Shown piece by piece: positions 1 through 4,318 of a stretch of DNA of 6,411 nucleotides (position 1 is its first letter; the number at the start of each line of letters is the position of its first letter). The stretch covers positions 1 to 6,411 of the forward strand of contig JAHJLO010000047.1 of assembly GCA_018821685.1 (NCBI GenBank), written 5' to 3'. The translations under genes and the position numbers were made by a program. The notes under the pieces are model-generated. The model made no database searches. It worked only from the letters and a program-made list of their open reading frames with translations, and was not told the DNA's origin. The stretch comes from Patescibacteria group bacterium. Its GTDB lineage: Bacteria; Patescibacteriota; Minisyncoccia; Phycocordibacterales; UBA12079.

Positions 1-237
1 TTTTATTTCAAGTAATTCACCTTTATATGATTTTAGGTGATTTTCCATATTTTTAGCTAATTCTTGTCCTGAGATTGAAGGCGTCCCAATCCAATTTTGA
101 ATATTAGTTGCCACAACAGACTGCCCGCTGAATTTATCGGCAATAATAATAGTTTTGAGTTTTTTTCTAGCTGCGTAAATTCCTGCGGAAACTCCCGCTG
201 GACCGCCACCGATTATTGCCAAGTCGTATGTTTGCAT
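1..237 (-). CDS. Thioredoxin reductase-like FAD/NAD(P) oxidoreductase, 5' part only
   Basis: The first 79 codons of a flavoprotein run off the left edge. The N terminus MQTYDLAIIGGGPAG is a Rossmann FAD-binding fold with GxGxxG at residues 10-15. It is followed by AGIYAARKKLKTIII and then FSGQSV (37-42) and IQNWIG (46-51), which match the GGQ...NxPG stretch of thioredoxin reductases. Enzymes of this family use FAD and NADPH to reduce thioredoxin or a similar disulfide partner in the cytoplasm. The redox CxxC pair and the NADPH domain lie outside the window, so an AhpF-like or ferredoxin-NADP reductase-like member cannot be excluded. The ATG at 237 is chosen because it begins immediately before the first beta strand of the fold. 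It has no SD, and a TATAAT box lies 5 bases upstream, which suggests a leaderless mRNA. Family assignment is confident; the exact substrate is not. Confidence 0.88.
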   Translation of the reverse strand, partial: MQTYDLAIIGGGPAGVSAGIYAARKKLKTIIIADKFSGQSVVATNIQNWIGTPSISGQELAKNMENHLKSYKGELLEIK

Positions 238-242
238 AATTA

Positions 243-248
243 ATTATA
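243..248 (-). promoter_or_regulatory. -10 box (TATAAT) for a leaderless trxB-like mRNA
   Basis: The minus strand reads TATAAT-TAATT-ATG. A consensus -10 five bases before the start codon puts the expected transcription start on or within a base or so of the ATG, so the message would have no room for an SD. No good -35 is seen at 16-18 bases; a TTGTTA lies too far upstream (275-280). The hexamer could occur by chance in such AT-rich DNA. Confidence 0.5.
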
Positions 249-329
249 GTTTAAAAGTAATATGTTTTTAATTTTAACAATTTTTAGCAGGGAAGTAAAA
301 AGGTTGATTTTAGCGGGGGTCGAGCCTTT

Positions 330-377
330 AACCCACAAGAAAAACCCACATGGTTTTCTTGCGGGTTTTTCTTTTTT
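330..377 (+). terminator. Terminator-like hairpin with T-tract, facing plus
   Basis: The arms are 330-346 and 352-367 (AACCCACAAG pairing with CTTGCGGGTT, then AAAA/TTTT and CC/GG), with one bulged A and one A-C mismatch. On the plus strand a run of T (366-370 and 372-377) follows, as in a rho-independent terminator. On the minus strand the mismatch becomes a G-U pair, but no T-tract follows. No plus-strand gene lies upstream in the window, so its client is unknown: an antisense transcript or a small RNA. Confidence 0.55.
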
Positions 378-416
378 CCGCCCATTAAGAAACTATCGTT
401 TCTTAATGGGCGGAAA
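375..416. repeat. Perfect 19-bp inverted repeat, 4-base loop
   Basis: Arms 375-393 and 398-416 are exactly complementary around the loop TATC (394-397). The core CCGCCCATTAAG is more GC-rich than its surroundings. No T-tract follows on either strand (A-runs flank it), so it is not a standard intrinsic terminator. It could be an RNA stability element, part of a larger structured RNA with the hairpin at 330-377, or a dispersed palindromic repeat. Confidence 0.8.
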
Positions 417-505
417 GTTAAAAGTAAAAAAATACCGTGAAAGGCGATTTTTTTAACTTAGATTTTGATATTTTGTACTTTATTCTCTTGGATTGCAACG
501 TCGAT

Positions 506-560
506 AAATATAATTAAAAAGGACGAAAGGCTTTGCCTTTCGTCCTTTTTAATTATATTT
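506..560 (-). terminator. ftsZ intrinsic terminator (26-bp perfect stem)
   Basis: Arms 506-531 and 535-560 are perfectly complementary around a three-base loop (AAA in the minus-strand RNA). The GC-containing core is GGACGAAAGGC/GCCTTTCGTCC; the outer part is A-run against T-run, so it can terminate transcription in both directions. It begins 28 bases after the ftsZ stop codon. Four more pairs (GATA/TATC) can form beyond a single-base bulge. Confidence 0.9.
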
Positions 561-588
561 TATCTTTTCGCGAAGACGAAGTTTTAAA

Positions 589-1710
589 TTATTTTCGTCG
601 CAAGAAAGAGGGTATAGCATCCCAACTATCTTCCTCTTCTATAGTTTGTCCAATAGGTTTTTGTTCTTTTGGTTCTGACCTTCTCATGGGTATAGAATTC
701 TGAATTTTATTTTTTTCCAGGACCTCCTGTTTATTTTCCTGATTATTATTTCCAGGAAGACTGAATCCTGTTGCTATAACTGTTATTTTAATTTCGTTCT
801 TCTTTAGTTTTGTATCTTTTACTGTTCCAAATTTTACTCTTGCTTCTGGATCAATAGATTCTGTAATAATATTAGCTGCTATTTGGATTTCATCCATGGT
901 CATATCGTCACCTCCTGCAATTGTAAATAGGACACCTTTTGCTCCGTTGATTGAAACATCAAGTAGAGGAGAACTAATTGCTTGCCTAGCTGCTTCTTCA
1001 GCTCTTTTTTCTCCTGTTGCTCGCCCAATACCCATAAGAGCTGAGCCTGATTTTTCCATTATTGTATTTATATCGGCAAAGTCTACGTTGATTCTTCCTG
1101 GTGATGTAATTAAATCTGAGATACCTTCCACTGCTTGCTTAAGAACCTCATCACTCATTGAGAAAGCATTATCCAAAGTCATTCCTTTAGGAGCTACTTT
1201 TAATATTCTATCATTGGGGATAATAATAACGGCATCAACTTCATTTTGTAATTCAGCAAGTCCTTTTTCTGATAGTTGCATTCTCTGGCTTCCTTCAAAA
1301 GAGAAAGGTTTTGTTACTACGGCAACTGTTAGAATTCCTAATTCCTTTGCTATCTTTGCGATTATAGGGCTGGCTCCTGTTCCTGTTCCTCCACCAAGCC
1401 CACCTGTGATAAATATCATATCAGTGCCTTTGATGGCTTCTTGAATTTCCTCTTTCGTTTCTTCGGCTGCTCTTCTTCCTAGGTCAGCATTCATTCCTGT
1501 ACCAAGACCTCTTGTTAGATTTTTTCCGATATGAATTTTTTTGCTAGCAGAGGAGTGATGTAAATCTTGCGCATCTGTATTAATTACTATAAATTCAACC
1601 CTACCTACTTTGGAGGCAATCATATAGTTTGTCGCATTTTTACCAGAGCCACCAACTCCGATGACTTTAATTCTAGCGAATGCTTCGACTTCTGGATTTA
1701 TTTTTGGCAT
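589..1710 (-). CDS. ftsZ: Cell division protein FtsZ
   Basis: FtsZ is the tubulin-like GTPase that polymerises into the Z ring at mid-cell. The 373-residue protein shows the N-terminal IKVIGVGGSGKNATNYM (GTP-binding T1, residues 14-30), the tubulin signature GGGTGTG (106-112), the switch region TKPFSFEG (133-140), and the T7 synergy loop NVDFADINTIM (208-218), whose aspartates complete the GTPase site of the next subunit. A second domain ends near 315, followed by a charged, Gln/Asn/Lys-rich linker (about 318-360) and the C-terminal peptide DAIPSFLRRK (364-373), the usual FtsA-binding tail. Length and all motifs are normal, so it should be active. The start at 1710 matches the family N terminus; there is no SD just upstream. 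It is not in one operon with ftsA: a terminator, two micro-units and its own candidate promoter lie between. Confidence 0.98.
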   Translation of the reverse strand: MPKINPEVEAFARIKVIGVGGSGKNATNYMIASKVGRVEFIVINTDAQDLHHSSASKKIHIGKNLTRGLGTGMNADLGRRAAEETKEEIQEAIKGTDMIFITGGLGGGTGTGASPIIAKIAKELGILTVAVVTKPFSFEGSQRMQLSEKGLAELQNEVDAVIIIPNDRILKVAPKGMTLDNAFSMSDEVLKQAVEGISDLITSPGRINVDFADINTIMEKSGSALMGIGRATGEKRAEEAARQAISSPLLDVSINGAKGVLFTIAGGDDMTMDEIQIAANIITESIDPEARVKFGTVKDTKLKKNEIKITVIATGFSLPGNNNQENKQEVLEKNKIQNSIPMRRSEPKEQKPIGQTIEEEDSWDAIPSFLRRK

Positions 1711-1741
1711 AAAATGATTACTAATTACTGATTAAAAAATG

Positions 1742-1767
1742 AATACACCTATCTGCTTAAGTGTATT
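1742..1767. repeat. Hairpin in the ftsZ leader
   Basis: Arms 1742-1751 and 1758-1767 (AATACACTTA with TAGGTGTATT on the minus strand) form ten pairs, one of them G-U on that strand, around a six-base loop. It lies 32 bases upstream of the ftsZ ATG, inside the predicted leader. It overlaps an alternative, weaker promoter (TTGTAT 1783-1788, 17 bases, TACACT 1760-1765), so it may be an operator or a leader RNA stem. Confidence 0.5.
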
Positions 1768-1790
1768 TTAATATCAAAATATATACAAAC

Positions 1791-1818
1791 ATAATAACAG
1801 AAAAAGACAGAAGGACAA
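1791..1818 (-). promoter_or_regulatory. Candidate ftsZ promoter with extended -10
   Basis: On the minus strand, -35 TTGTCC (1813-1818), a 16-base spacer, and -10 TATTAT (1791-1796) preceded by TGT, an extended -10. The expected start near 1784 gives a leader of about 74 bases that contains the hairpin at 1742-1767. It fits an independently transcribed ftsZ downstream of the terminator at 1911-1956. A second, weaker promoter at 1760-1788 is an alternative. Confidence 0.5.
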
Positions 1819-1885
1819 ACCTTGTGAATAGGGGATTTTTGTTTTCTGGGGAAAAAGTTTAAAAACTTATGAATAAAATAAATGA

Positions 1886-1912
1886 TCAAACTATTATATA
1901 GTAATAGTTTGA
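1886..1912. repeat. Perfect 11-bp inverted repeat
   Basis: Arms 1886-1896 (TCAAACTATTA) and 1902-1912 are perfectly complementary around five bases. It directly follows the terminator of the 44-codon gene on the minus strand. The sequence after it is only loosely T-rich, so it may be a weak second terminator or a 3'-end stabilising stem. Confidence 0.55.
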
Positions 1913-1956
1913 AGAAATAAAAAGAACCGCAAACTCTATACAAGAGTTGCGGTTCT
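1911..1956 (-). terminator. Intrinsic terminator of the 44-codon small gene
   Basis: On the minus strand AGAACCGCAACTCT (1956-1943) pairs with AGAGTTTGCGGTTCT (1937-1923), with one bulged T and a five-base loop. It is followed by TTTTATTTCTTC. A strong GC-containing stem with a T-tract nine bases after the TAG at 1966-1968 ends a discrete short transcription unit and insulates ftsZ from it. Confidence 0.82.
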
Positions 1957-1965
1957 GGGGTGAAA

Positions 1966-2100
1966 CTAGTAATTTGACATCACTAGTTGTTGTTTGTGAT
2001 CCGTAATTTTTTTCTGAAATTCTTCCAGAGGAAGAGGGTTCAGAAAAAAGTGGACTGAAAATATCGCTAAGGTTAAAATAACACAAAAACTTTTAATCAT
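1966..2100 (-). CDS. Small single-span membrane protein, unknown function (44 aa)
   Basis: I do not recognise this protein. It has 44 residues: start MIKSFCVILTLAIFSVHFFL, then NPLPLEEFQKKITDHKQQLV, then MSNY and a TAG stop. Residues 4-20 form one hydrophobic membrane-length segment after a lysine. The rest is charged and possibly helical, so an N-in/C-out single-pass topology is plausible. No clear signal peptidase or lipoprotein site is seen. The case that it is real rests on its surroundings: a near-consensus promoter (2160-2188), an SD GGAG seven bases before the ATG, and a strong terminator nine bases after the stop, giving a self-contained unit of about 240 bases between ftsA and ftsZ. 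Possible roles are a small division-associated membrane peptide, a stress peptide or a toxin-like peptide; none is shown by the sequence. A longer frame on the same strand (1886-2086) has no SD and reads into the terminator. Confidence 0.6.
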   Translation of the reverse strand: MIKSFCVILTLAIFSVHFFLNPLPLEEFQKKITDHKQQLVMSNY

Positions 2101-2107
2101 ATCTTTT

Positions 2108-2111
2108 CTCC
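2108..2111 (-). promoter_or_regulatory. Strong Shine-Dalgarno site of the 44-codon gene
   Basis: The minus strand reads TTGGAGAAAAGATATG: GGAG with a seven-base spacer to the ATG at 2100. It decides this start over the competing frame. It is notable because the large genes in the window have weak SDs or none. Confidence 0.7.
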
Positions 2112-2159
2112 AATCTAGTTTGAGTATATGTATAAGATAAGGTTTTTTATTCTCCTTAC

Positions 2160-2188
2160 ATAATACTATATAGTTGTATTGTTGTCAA
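2160..2188 (-). promoter_or_regulatory. Near-consensus sigma-70 promoter of the 44-codon gene
   Basis: Minus strand: -35 TTGACA (2183-2188, 6/6), a 17-base spacer, -10 TATTAT (2160-2165, 5/6). The expected start near 2153 gives a leader of about 53 bases. The spacer contains the ten-base palindrome ACTATATAGT (2165-2174). The start TTGACAACAATA nearly matches TTGACAAGAATA of the promoter at 2349-2377, so the two may be related or co-regulated. Confidence 0.8.
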
Positions 2189-2195
2189 GAACTAA

Positions 2196-2276
2196 TTATA
2201 TTAACTTTGAAAGTTCGTAACATACTTTTGAATAGATAACAATATTTACCAGAAAAAGTATTTTGGTTAAGGACAT
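2196..2276 (-). CDS. Putative 26-aa hydrophobic peptide, unknown function
   Basis: An unrecognised very short frame: MSLTKILFLVNIVIYSKVCY then ELSKLI and TAA. Residues 6-15 are strongly hydrophobic and flanked by lysines, which suggests a membrane-seeking or amphipathic peptide. The support is positional. GGGAG lies six bases before the ATG (2283-2287), and a good promoter with a palindromic operator-like site lies about 70 bases upstream (2348-2377). The stop falls just before the -35 of the next small unit. No terminator of its own is seen, so transcription may continue into the 44-codon gene. At 26 codons the frame could be chance; conservation would decide. Confidence 0.35.
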   Translation of the reverse strand: MSLTKILFLVNIVIYSKVCYELSKLI

Positions 2277-2282
2277 TTTTCT

Positions 2283-2287
2283 CTCCC
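2283..2287 (-). promoter_or_regulatory. Shine-Dalgarno site of the putative 26-codon gene
   Basis: The minus strand reads TTTGGGAGAGAAAAATG: GGGAG with a six-base spacer to the ATG at 2276. A good SD in a window where the main genes mostly lack one is the best argument that this short frame is translated. Confidence 0.45.
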
Positions 2288-2306
2288 AAAGAACATTTAT
2301 CGGTTA

Positions 2307-2332
2307 AAGATGTTTTTAATTTTTAACATCTT
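2307..2332. repeat. Inverted octamer AAGATGTT/AACATCTT
   Basis: Arms 2307-2314 and 2325-2332 are separated by ten bases. The same octamer occurs a third time at 2359-2366, inside the promoter palindrome. In the minus-strand transcript it forms an eight-pair hairpin in the leader of the 26-codon frame. At the DNA level it could be extra half-sites for the regulator that binds at 2348-2372. Confidence 0.5.
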
Positions 2333-2347
2333 ACCCACTTCTGCTGT

Positions 2348-2372
2348 AAGAATAACATAAGATGTTATTCTT
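2348..2372. promoter_or_regulatory. 25-bp palindrome over the promoter, candidate operator
   Basis: Arms 2348-2358 (AAGAATAACAT) and 2362-2372 (ATGTTATTCTT) are perfectly complementary around AAG. The palindrome covers the -10 and the whole spacer and reaches the edge of the -35 of the promoter at 2349-2377. Most of it lies upstream of the expected start, so it acts as DNA rather than as a leader hairpin. A dimeric repressor bound here would block RNA polymerase. The regulator is unknown and not encoded in the window. Confidence 0.55.
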
Positions 2373-2377
2373 GTCAA
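2349..2377 (-). promoter_or_regulatory. Sigma-70 promoter upstream of the 26-codon frame
   Basis: Minus strand: -35 TTGACA (2372-2377, 6/6), a 17-base spacer, and -10 TATTCT (2349-2354, 4/6) strengthened by an upstream TGT (extended -10). An A/T-rich stretch upstream (2378-2400) could serve as an UP element. The expected start is near 2342, after the ftsA terminator, so this is a new transcription unit. Confidence 0.7.
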
Positions 2378-2412
2378 GAGTTTAGTTAATTTAAAAAAAG
2401 GGGATTCAATAT

Positions 2413-2439
2413 AAAAAAAGTGACCGAAAGTCACTTTTT
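2413..2439 (-). terminator. ftsA intrinsic terminator
   Basis: On the minus strand AAAAAGTGAC (2439-2430) pairs with GTCACTTTTT (2424-2415) around the loop TTTCG, and the T-run continues to 2413. It starts two bases after the ftsA stop codon and separates ftsA from everything downstream, including ftsZ. Confidence 0.88.
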
Positions 2440-2441
2440 CT

Positions 2442-3599
2442 CTAAATAGAAAATTGTCTTAACCAATTTTTAATTCTTTTAAAGATTTTATCCTTTTTAC
2501 TTTCTTCTGTATTTGTTAATCCGAAGACACAAAGTCCGTAGGCAACAGACCAAGTTGAGTCTTTTATTTTGTTACTGGAGCTATTGTTTATAAAGTTAAT
2601 CGTGGCTATTTTTGAGGGAAGCTTAAGAGATGCTTTCGCTAAATCTTCGATGGTCGTTATTCCTGAACCCCCTCCTGTAAGGATAATACCAGCCGGTAGA
2701 AGTCTACTCCTTCCGACACTCTTAAGATGGGCATCAATTAATTCAAAAATATCAGCCAAACGAGCTAAAATTATCTCATCAAGTTTTTTCTTCGGGTAGG
2801 AAGTGTTACTGACACTTCCTGTTTTTATTTTTTCAGCTTCTTCTAGGGGAATTTTTAATCCGAGAGCAATATCGTTTGTAATATTTATTGAGCCAACAGG
2901 AAAGATTTCTAGAGAAATAGGTATATTGTTTTCAAAAACGATAATTGAGACTGTTTCTGAACCAAGATTCGCTAAAACACAACCAGCAATCTTTTGTGAT
3001 TTTGTTAAGGTTACAATACTTGAAGCAATGGGGGAAGCAACCACATCTTCGACTTCTATTCCAGCGGACTCGACTGCGTGGATTAAATCATCTAGGTGTT
3101 GTTTCAAATAAGTTATAAAAAGGGTTTGGACTTCAAGTTTTTTTCCTTTGAGACCCACAGGATGTCCTAAAACTTTTTGACCGTCTACCTTATATTGAAT
3201 AGGTATCGTGTGAATTACTTTTCTGTTTAGTAATTGGAGATTATTTTTACTGGAGTTGACTGCTTTTTCAATATCTAATTCTGTAATTTCGTAATCTCCT
3301 TTAGTTGCAATGGTTGAACCCTCTGACTTAATTCCTTCTAAGCTAACACCTCCTATGGATATATATGCTTTTTTGATTTTAATATTTGAAGATCTCTCTG
3401 CTTGTTTAATGGATTTCTCGAGACTTTTAATAACATCGTTTTGGTTCACAATATAACCATGTCTTAATCCTTTAGATTCAGATAAACCTCTTCCGATAAT
3501 ACGAGGTATTGTTTTTGATTTTTCTTTCAATAGTTCAGACACCACAACTTTCACCTGATGTGTTCCTATATCTATTCCTACTGCAATTTTTTTTGCCAT
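2442..3599 (-). CDS. ftsA: Cell division protein FtsA
   Basis: FtsA is the actin-like ATPase that anchors FtsZ filaments to the membrane and recruits later division proteins. The 385-residue protein begins with the phosphate-1 loop VGIDIGTHQVKVVV (7-20). The FtsA-specific 1C domain covers roughly 80-165. The second phosphate region reads VLANLGSETVSI (208-219), followed by FPVGSINITNDIALGL (233-248). The adenosine motif ILTGGGSGI is at 306-314. It ends in a basic amphipathic helix KIFKRIKNWLRQFSI (371-385), the expected membrane-targeting sequence. Length is slightly below typical. The usual DIGGGTT of phosphate 2 is replaced by NLGSETV, so ATP hydrolysis may be altered, although the fold is clear. 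The ATG at 3599 gives the normal N terminus; upstream there is only a weak AAGA. It follows ybeY by 77 bases and is ended by the terminator at 2413-2439. Confidence 0.95.
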   Translation of the reverse strand: MAKKIAVGIDIGTHQVKVVVSELLKEKSKTIPRIIGRGLSESKGLRHGYIVNQNDVIKSLEKSIKQAERSSNIKIKKAYISIGGVSLEGIKSEGSTIATKGDYEITELDIEKAVNSSKNNLQLLNRKVIHTIPIQYKVDGQKVLGHPVGLKGKKLEVQTLFITYLKQHLDDLIHAVESAGIEVEDVVASPIASSIVTLTKSQKIAGCVLANLGSETVSIIVFENNIPISLEIFPVGSINITNDIALGLKIPLEEAEKIKTGSVSNTSYPKKKLDEIILARLADIFELIDAHLKSVGRSRLLPAGIILTGGGSGITTIEDLAKASLKLPSKIATINFINNSSSNKIKDSTWSVAYGLCVFGLTNTEESKKDKIFKRIKNWLRQFSI

Positions 3600-3675
3600 A
3601 TTTTTCTTATTTGTGAGAGACGCGAATTAGAAAAAACAGTTTTATTTTTTAATGCACAACTCTATAACTTACAAT

Positions 3676-3681
3676 ATTATA
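3676..3681 (-). promoter_or_regulatory. Possible -10 box (TATAAT) upstream of ftsA
   Basis: A perfect TATAAT overlaps the ybeY stop codon (CTATAAT) on the minus strand and would give an ftsA leader of about 70 bases. No recognisable -35 lies at 16-18 bases. It would allow ftsA its own transcription in addition to read-through from rpsU-ybeY. Confidence 0.3.
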
Positions 3682-4066
3682 GCCCAAACTTTATTCTTGT
3701 TTGTGCTTCTTGTCTCTCCATTCTACTACTATGTTGGAAACCTTTCAAATGCATAAAACCGTGTATAAGTAGGAAGCCAATAAAATCAGAAAATTTTCTG
3801 TTATATTTTTTTGCTTCTCTTTGAGCAAGTCTATAGTTTATAAAAATTTCTCCTTCGGTTTTTGATAAAGGAAAGCTTAAAATATTTGTTGGTGTATTTT
3901 TTTGACGGTATTCGTTGTTTATTTTTTTTGAAAGTTTATCTCCTATAAAAACCAAACTAAGTTCATATTTTTCTCCTAGGACATAATTTTTAATATCAAC
4001 AAAAGGCAAGCTTGGTAGCTTGCCTTTTGTTGTGTTTTTTATATCTAAGTTGTTTTTAGAATTCAT
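3677..4066 (-). CDS. ybeY: Endoribonuclease YbeY (rRNA maturation factor)
   Basis: YbeY is a zinc-dependent single-strand endoribonuclease involved in 16S rRNA 3'-end maturation and 70S ribosome quality control. The diagnostic HGFMHLKGFQH motif lies at residues 102-112, with the three zinc ligands H102, H106 and H112. Upstream are INNEYRQKNTPTNILSFPL (49-67), with the conserved arginine R54, and GEIFIN (72-77) followed by the A..EA helix (81-85), all in family order. At 129 residues it is shorter than typical members (about 150), mainly at the N terminus. The ATG at 4066 lies three bases after the rpsU stop; AGAAG seven bases before it is a weak SD, so translational coupling is likely. A perfect 15-bp hairpin is embedded in codons 12-24. 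The pairing with bS21 makes sense because both act on the small subunit. Confidence 0.95.
   Translation of the reverse strand: MNSKNNLDIKNTTKGKLPSLPFVDIKNYVLGEKYELSLVFIGDKLSKKINNEYRQKNTPTNILSFPLSKTEGEIFINYRLAQREAKKYNRKFSDFIGFLLIHGFMHLKGFQHSSRMERQEAQTRIKFGL
3997..4032. repeat. Perfect 15-bp hairpin inside the ybeY 5' coding region
   Basis: Arms 3997-4011 and 4018-4032 (CAACAAAAGGCAAGC and its exact complement) flank six bases. In the minus-strand mRNA the stem ends in GCCTTTTGTTG, which resembles an intrinsic terminator although the T-run is interrupted. It spans codons 12-24 of ybeY. It could attenuate transcription between rpsU and ybeY, or slow ribosomes early in ybeY. Confidence 0.75.
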
Positions 4067-4069
4067 TTA

Positions 4070-4312
4070 TTATCTTCTGTATGATTTTTTCTCTGGCATT
4101 TTACCCATTTTAATCATTTCATCGATTTCAGCTCTTTTATTTATAGTTTTTAAAGTTCTTTTCTTTTTAAAGAAACTTGATTCTGGTCTTGAATGGTATC
4201 GAATAGAACGCATTCTCGGGATAATCCCAGAGCTTTTAATTTTTTTACTAAAACGTCTAAGTAATCCTAGATTGTTTTCGTTGTTGTTTTTTGTTAATTC
4301 TACGTTTATCAT
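4070..4312 (-). CDS. rpsU: Small ribosomal subunit protein bS21
   Basis: bS21 binds the 30S platform near the 3' end of 16S rRNA, the anti-SD region, and assists initiation. The 80-residue product starts MINVELTKNNNENNLGLLRR and has the family core LLRRFSKKIKSSGII (17-31), an arginine-rich helix (33-43, RMRSIRYHSRP), a basic stretch FFKKKRT (48-54) and a further lysine-rich tail. It is a little longer than the E. coli protein (about 70). An upstream in-frame ATG at 4333 would add MCYYISN, but that start lies upstream of the -10 and is unlike the family, so the start at 4312 is preferred. No SD precedes it. It leads a transcription unit with ybeY (three-base gap) and probably ftsA. Confidence 0.92.
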   Translation of the reverse strand: MINVELTKNNNENNLGLLRRFSKKIKSSGIIPRMRSIRYHSRPESSFFKKKRTLKTINKRAEIDEMIKMGKMPEKKSYRR

Positions 4313-4318
4313 ATTGGA

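Larger units (their letters stand above)
238..588. other. Gene-free spacer between ftsZ and the trxB-like gene, rich in hairpins
   Basis: I see no credible gene in this 351-base stretch. It holds the trxB-like -10 box (243-248), a plus-facing terminator-like hairpin (330-377), a perfect 19-bp inverted repeat (375-416) and the ftsZ terminator (506-560). A 64-codon plus-strand frame at 262-456 simply reads through the hairpins and has no SD and no protein-like character. Confidence 0.6.

Noticed and set aside
262..456. 64-codon plus-strand frame
   Set aside because: It runs through two hairpins and a T-tract, has no SD, and its translation looks like random AT-rich sequence.
896..1444. 182-codon plus-strand frame
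   Set aside because: Antisense shadow of ftsZ, whose minus-strand translation carries every family motif.
1823..1831. DnaA-box-like TGTGAATAG
   Set aside because: Two mismatches to the consensus, no cluster of boxes and no dnaA/dnaN nearby; not enough for an origin.
1749..1943. 64-codon minus-strand frame
   Set aside because: It starts inside the terminator stem at 1911-1956 and has no SD; the aromatic-rich translation is typical of AT-rich non-coding DNA.
1886..2086. 66-codon minus-strand frame overlapping the 44-codon gene
   Set aside because: It has no SD, reads into the terminator, and its start lies inside the better-supported frame.
2569..3111. Two plus-strand frames opposite ftsA
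   Set aside because: Antisense shadows of a clearly coding gene, with no start signals or family resemblance.
3558..3824. 88-codon plus-strand frame over the ftsA-ybeY junction
   Set aside because: Overlaps two real genes in antisense; the Cys-rich look comes from the complement of their codons.
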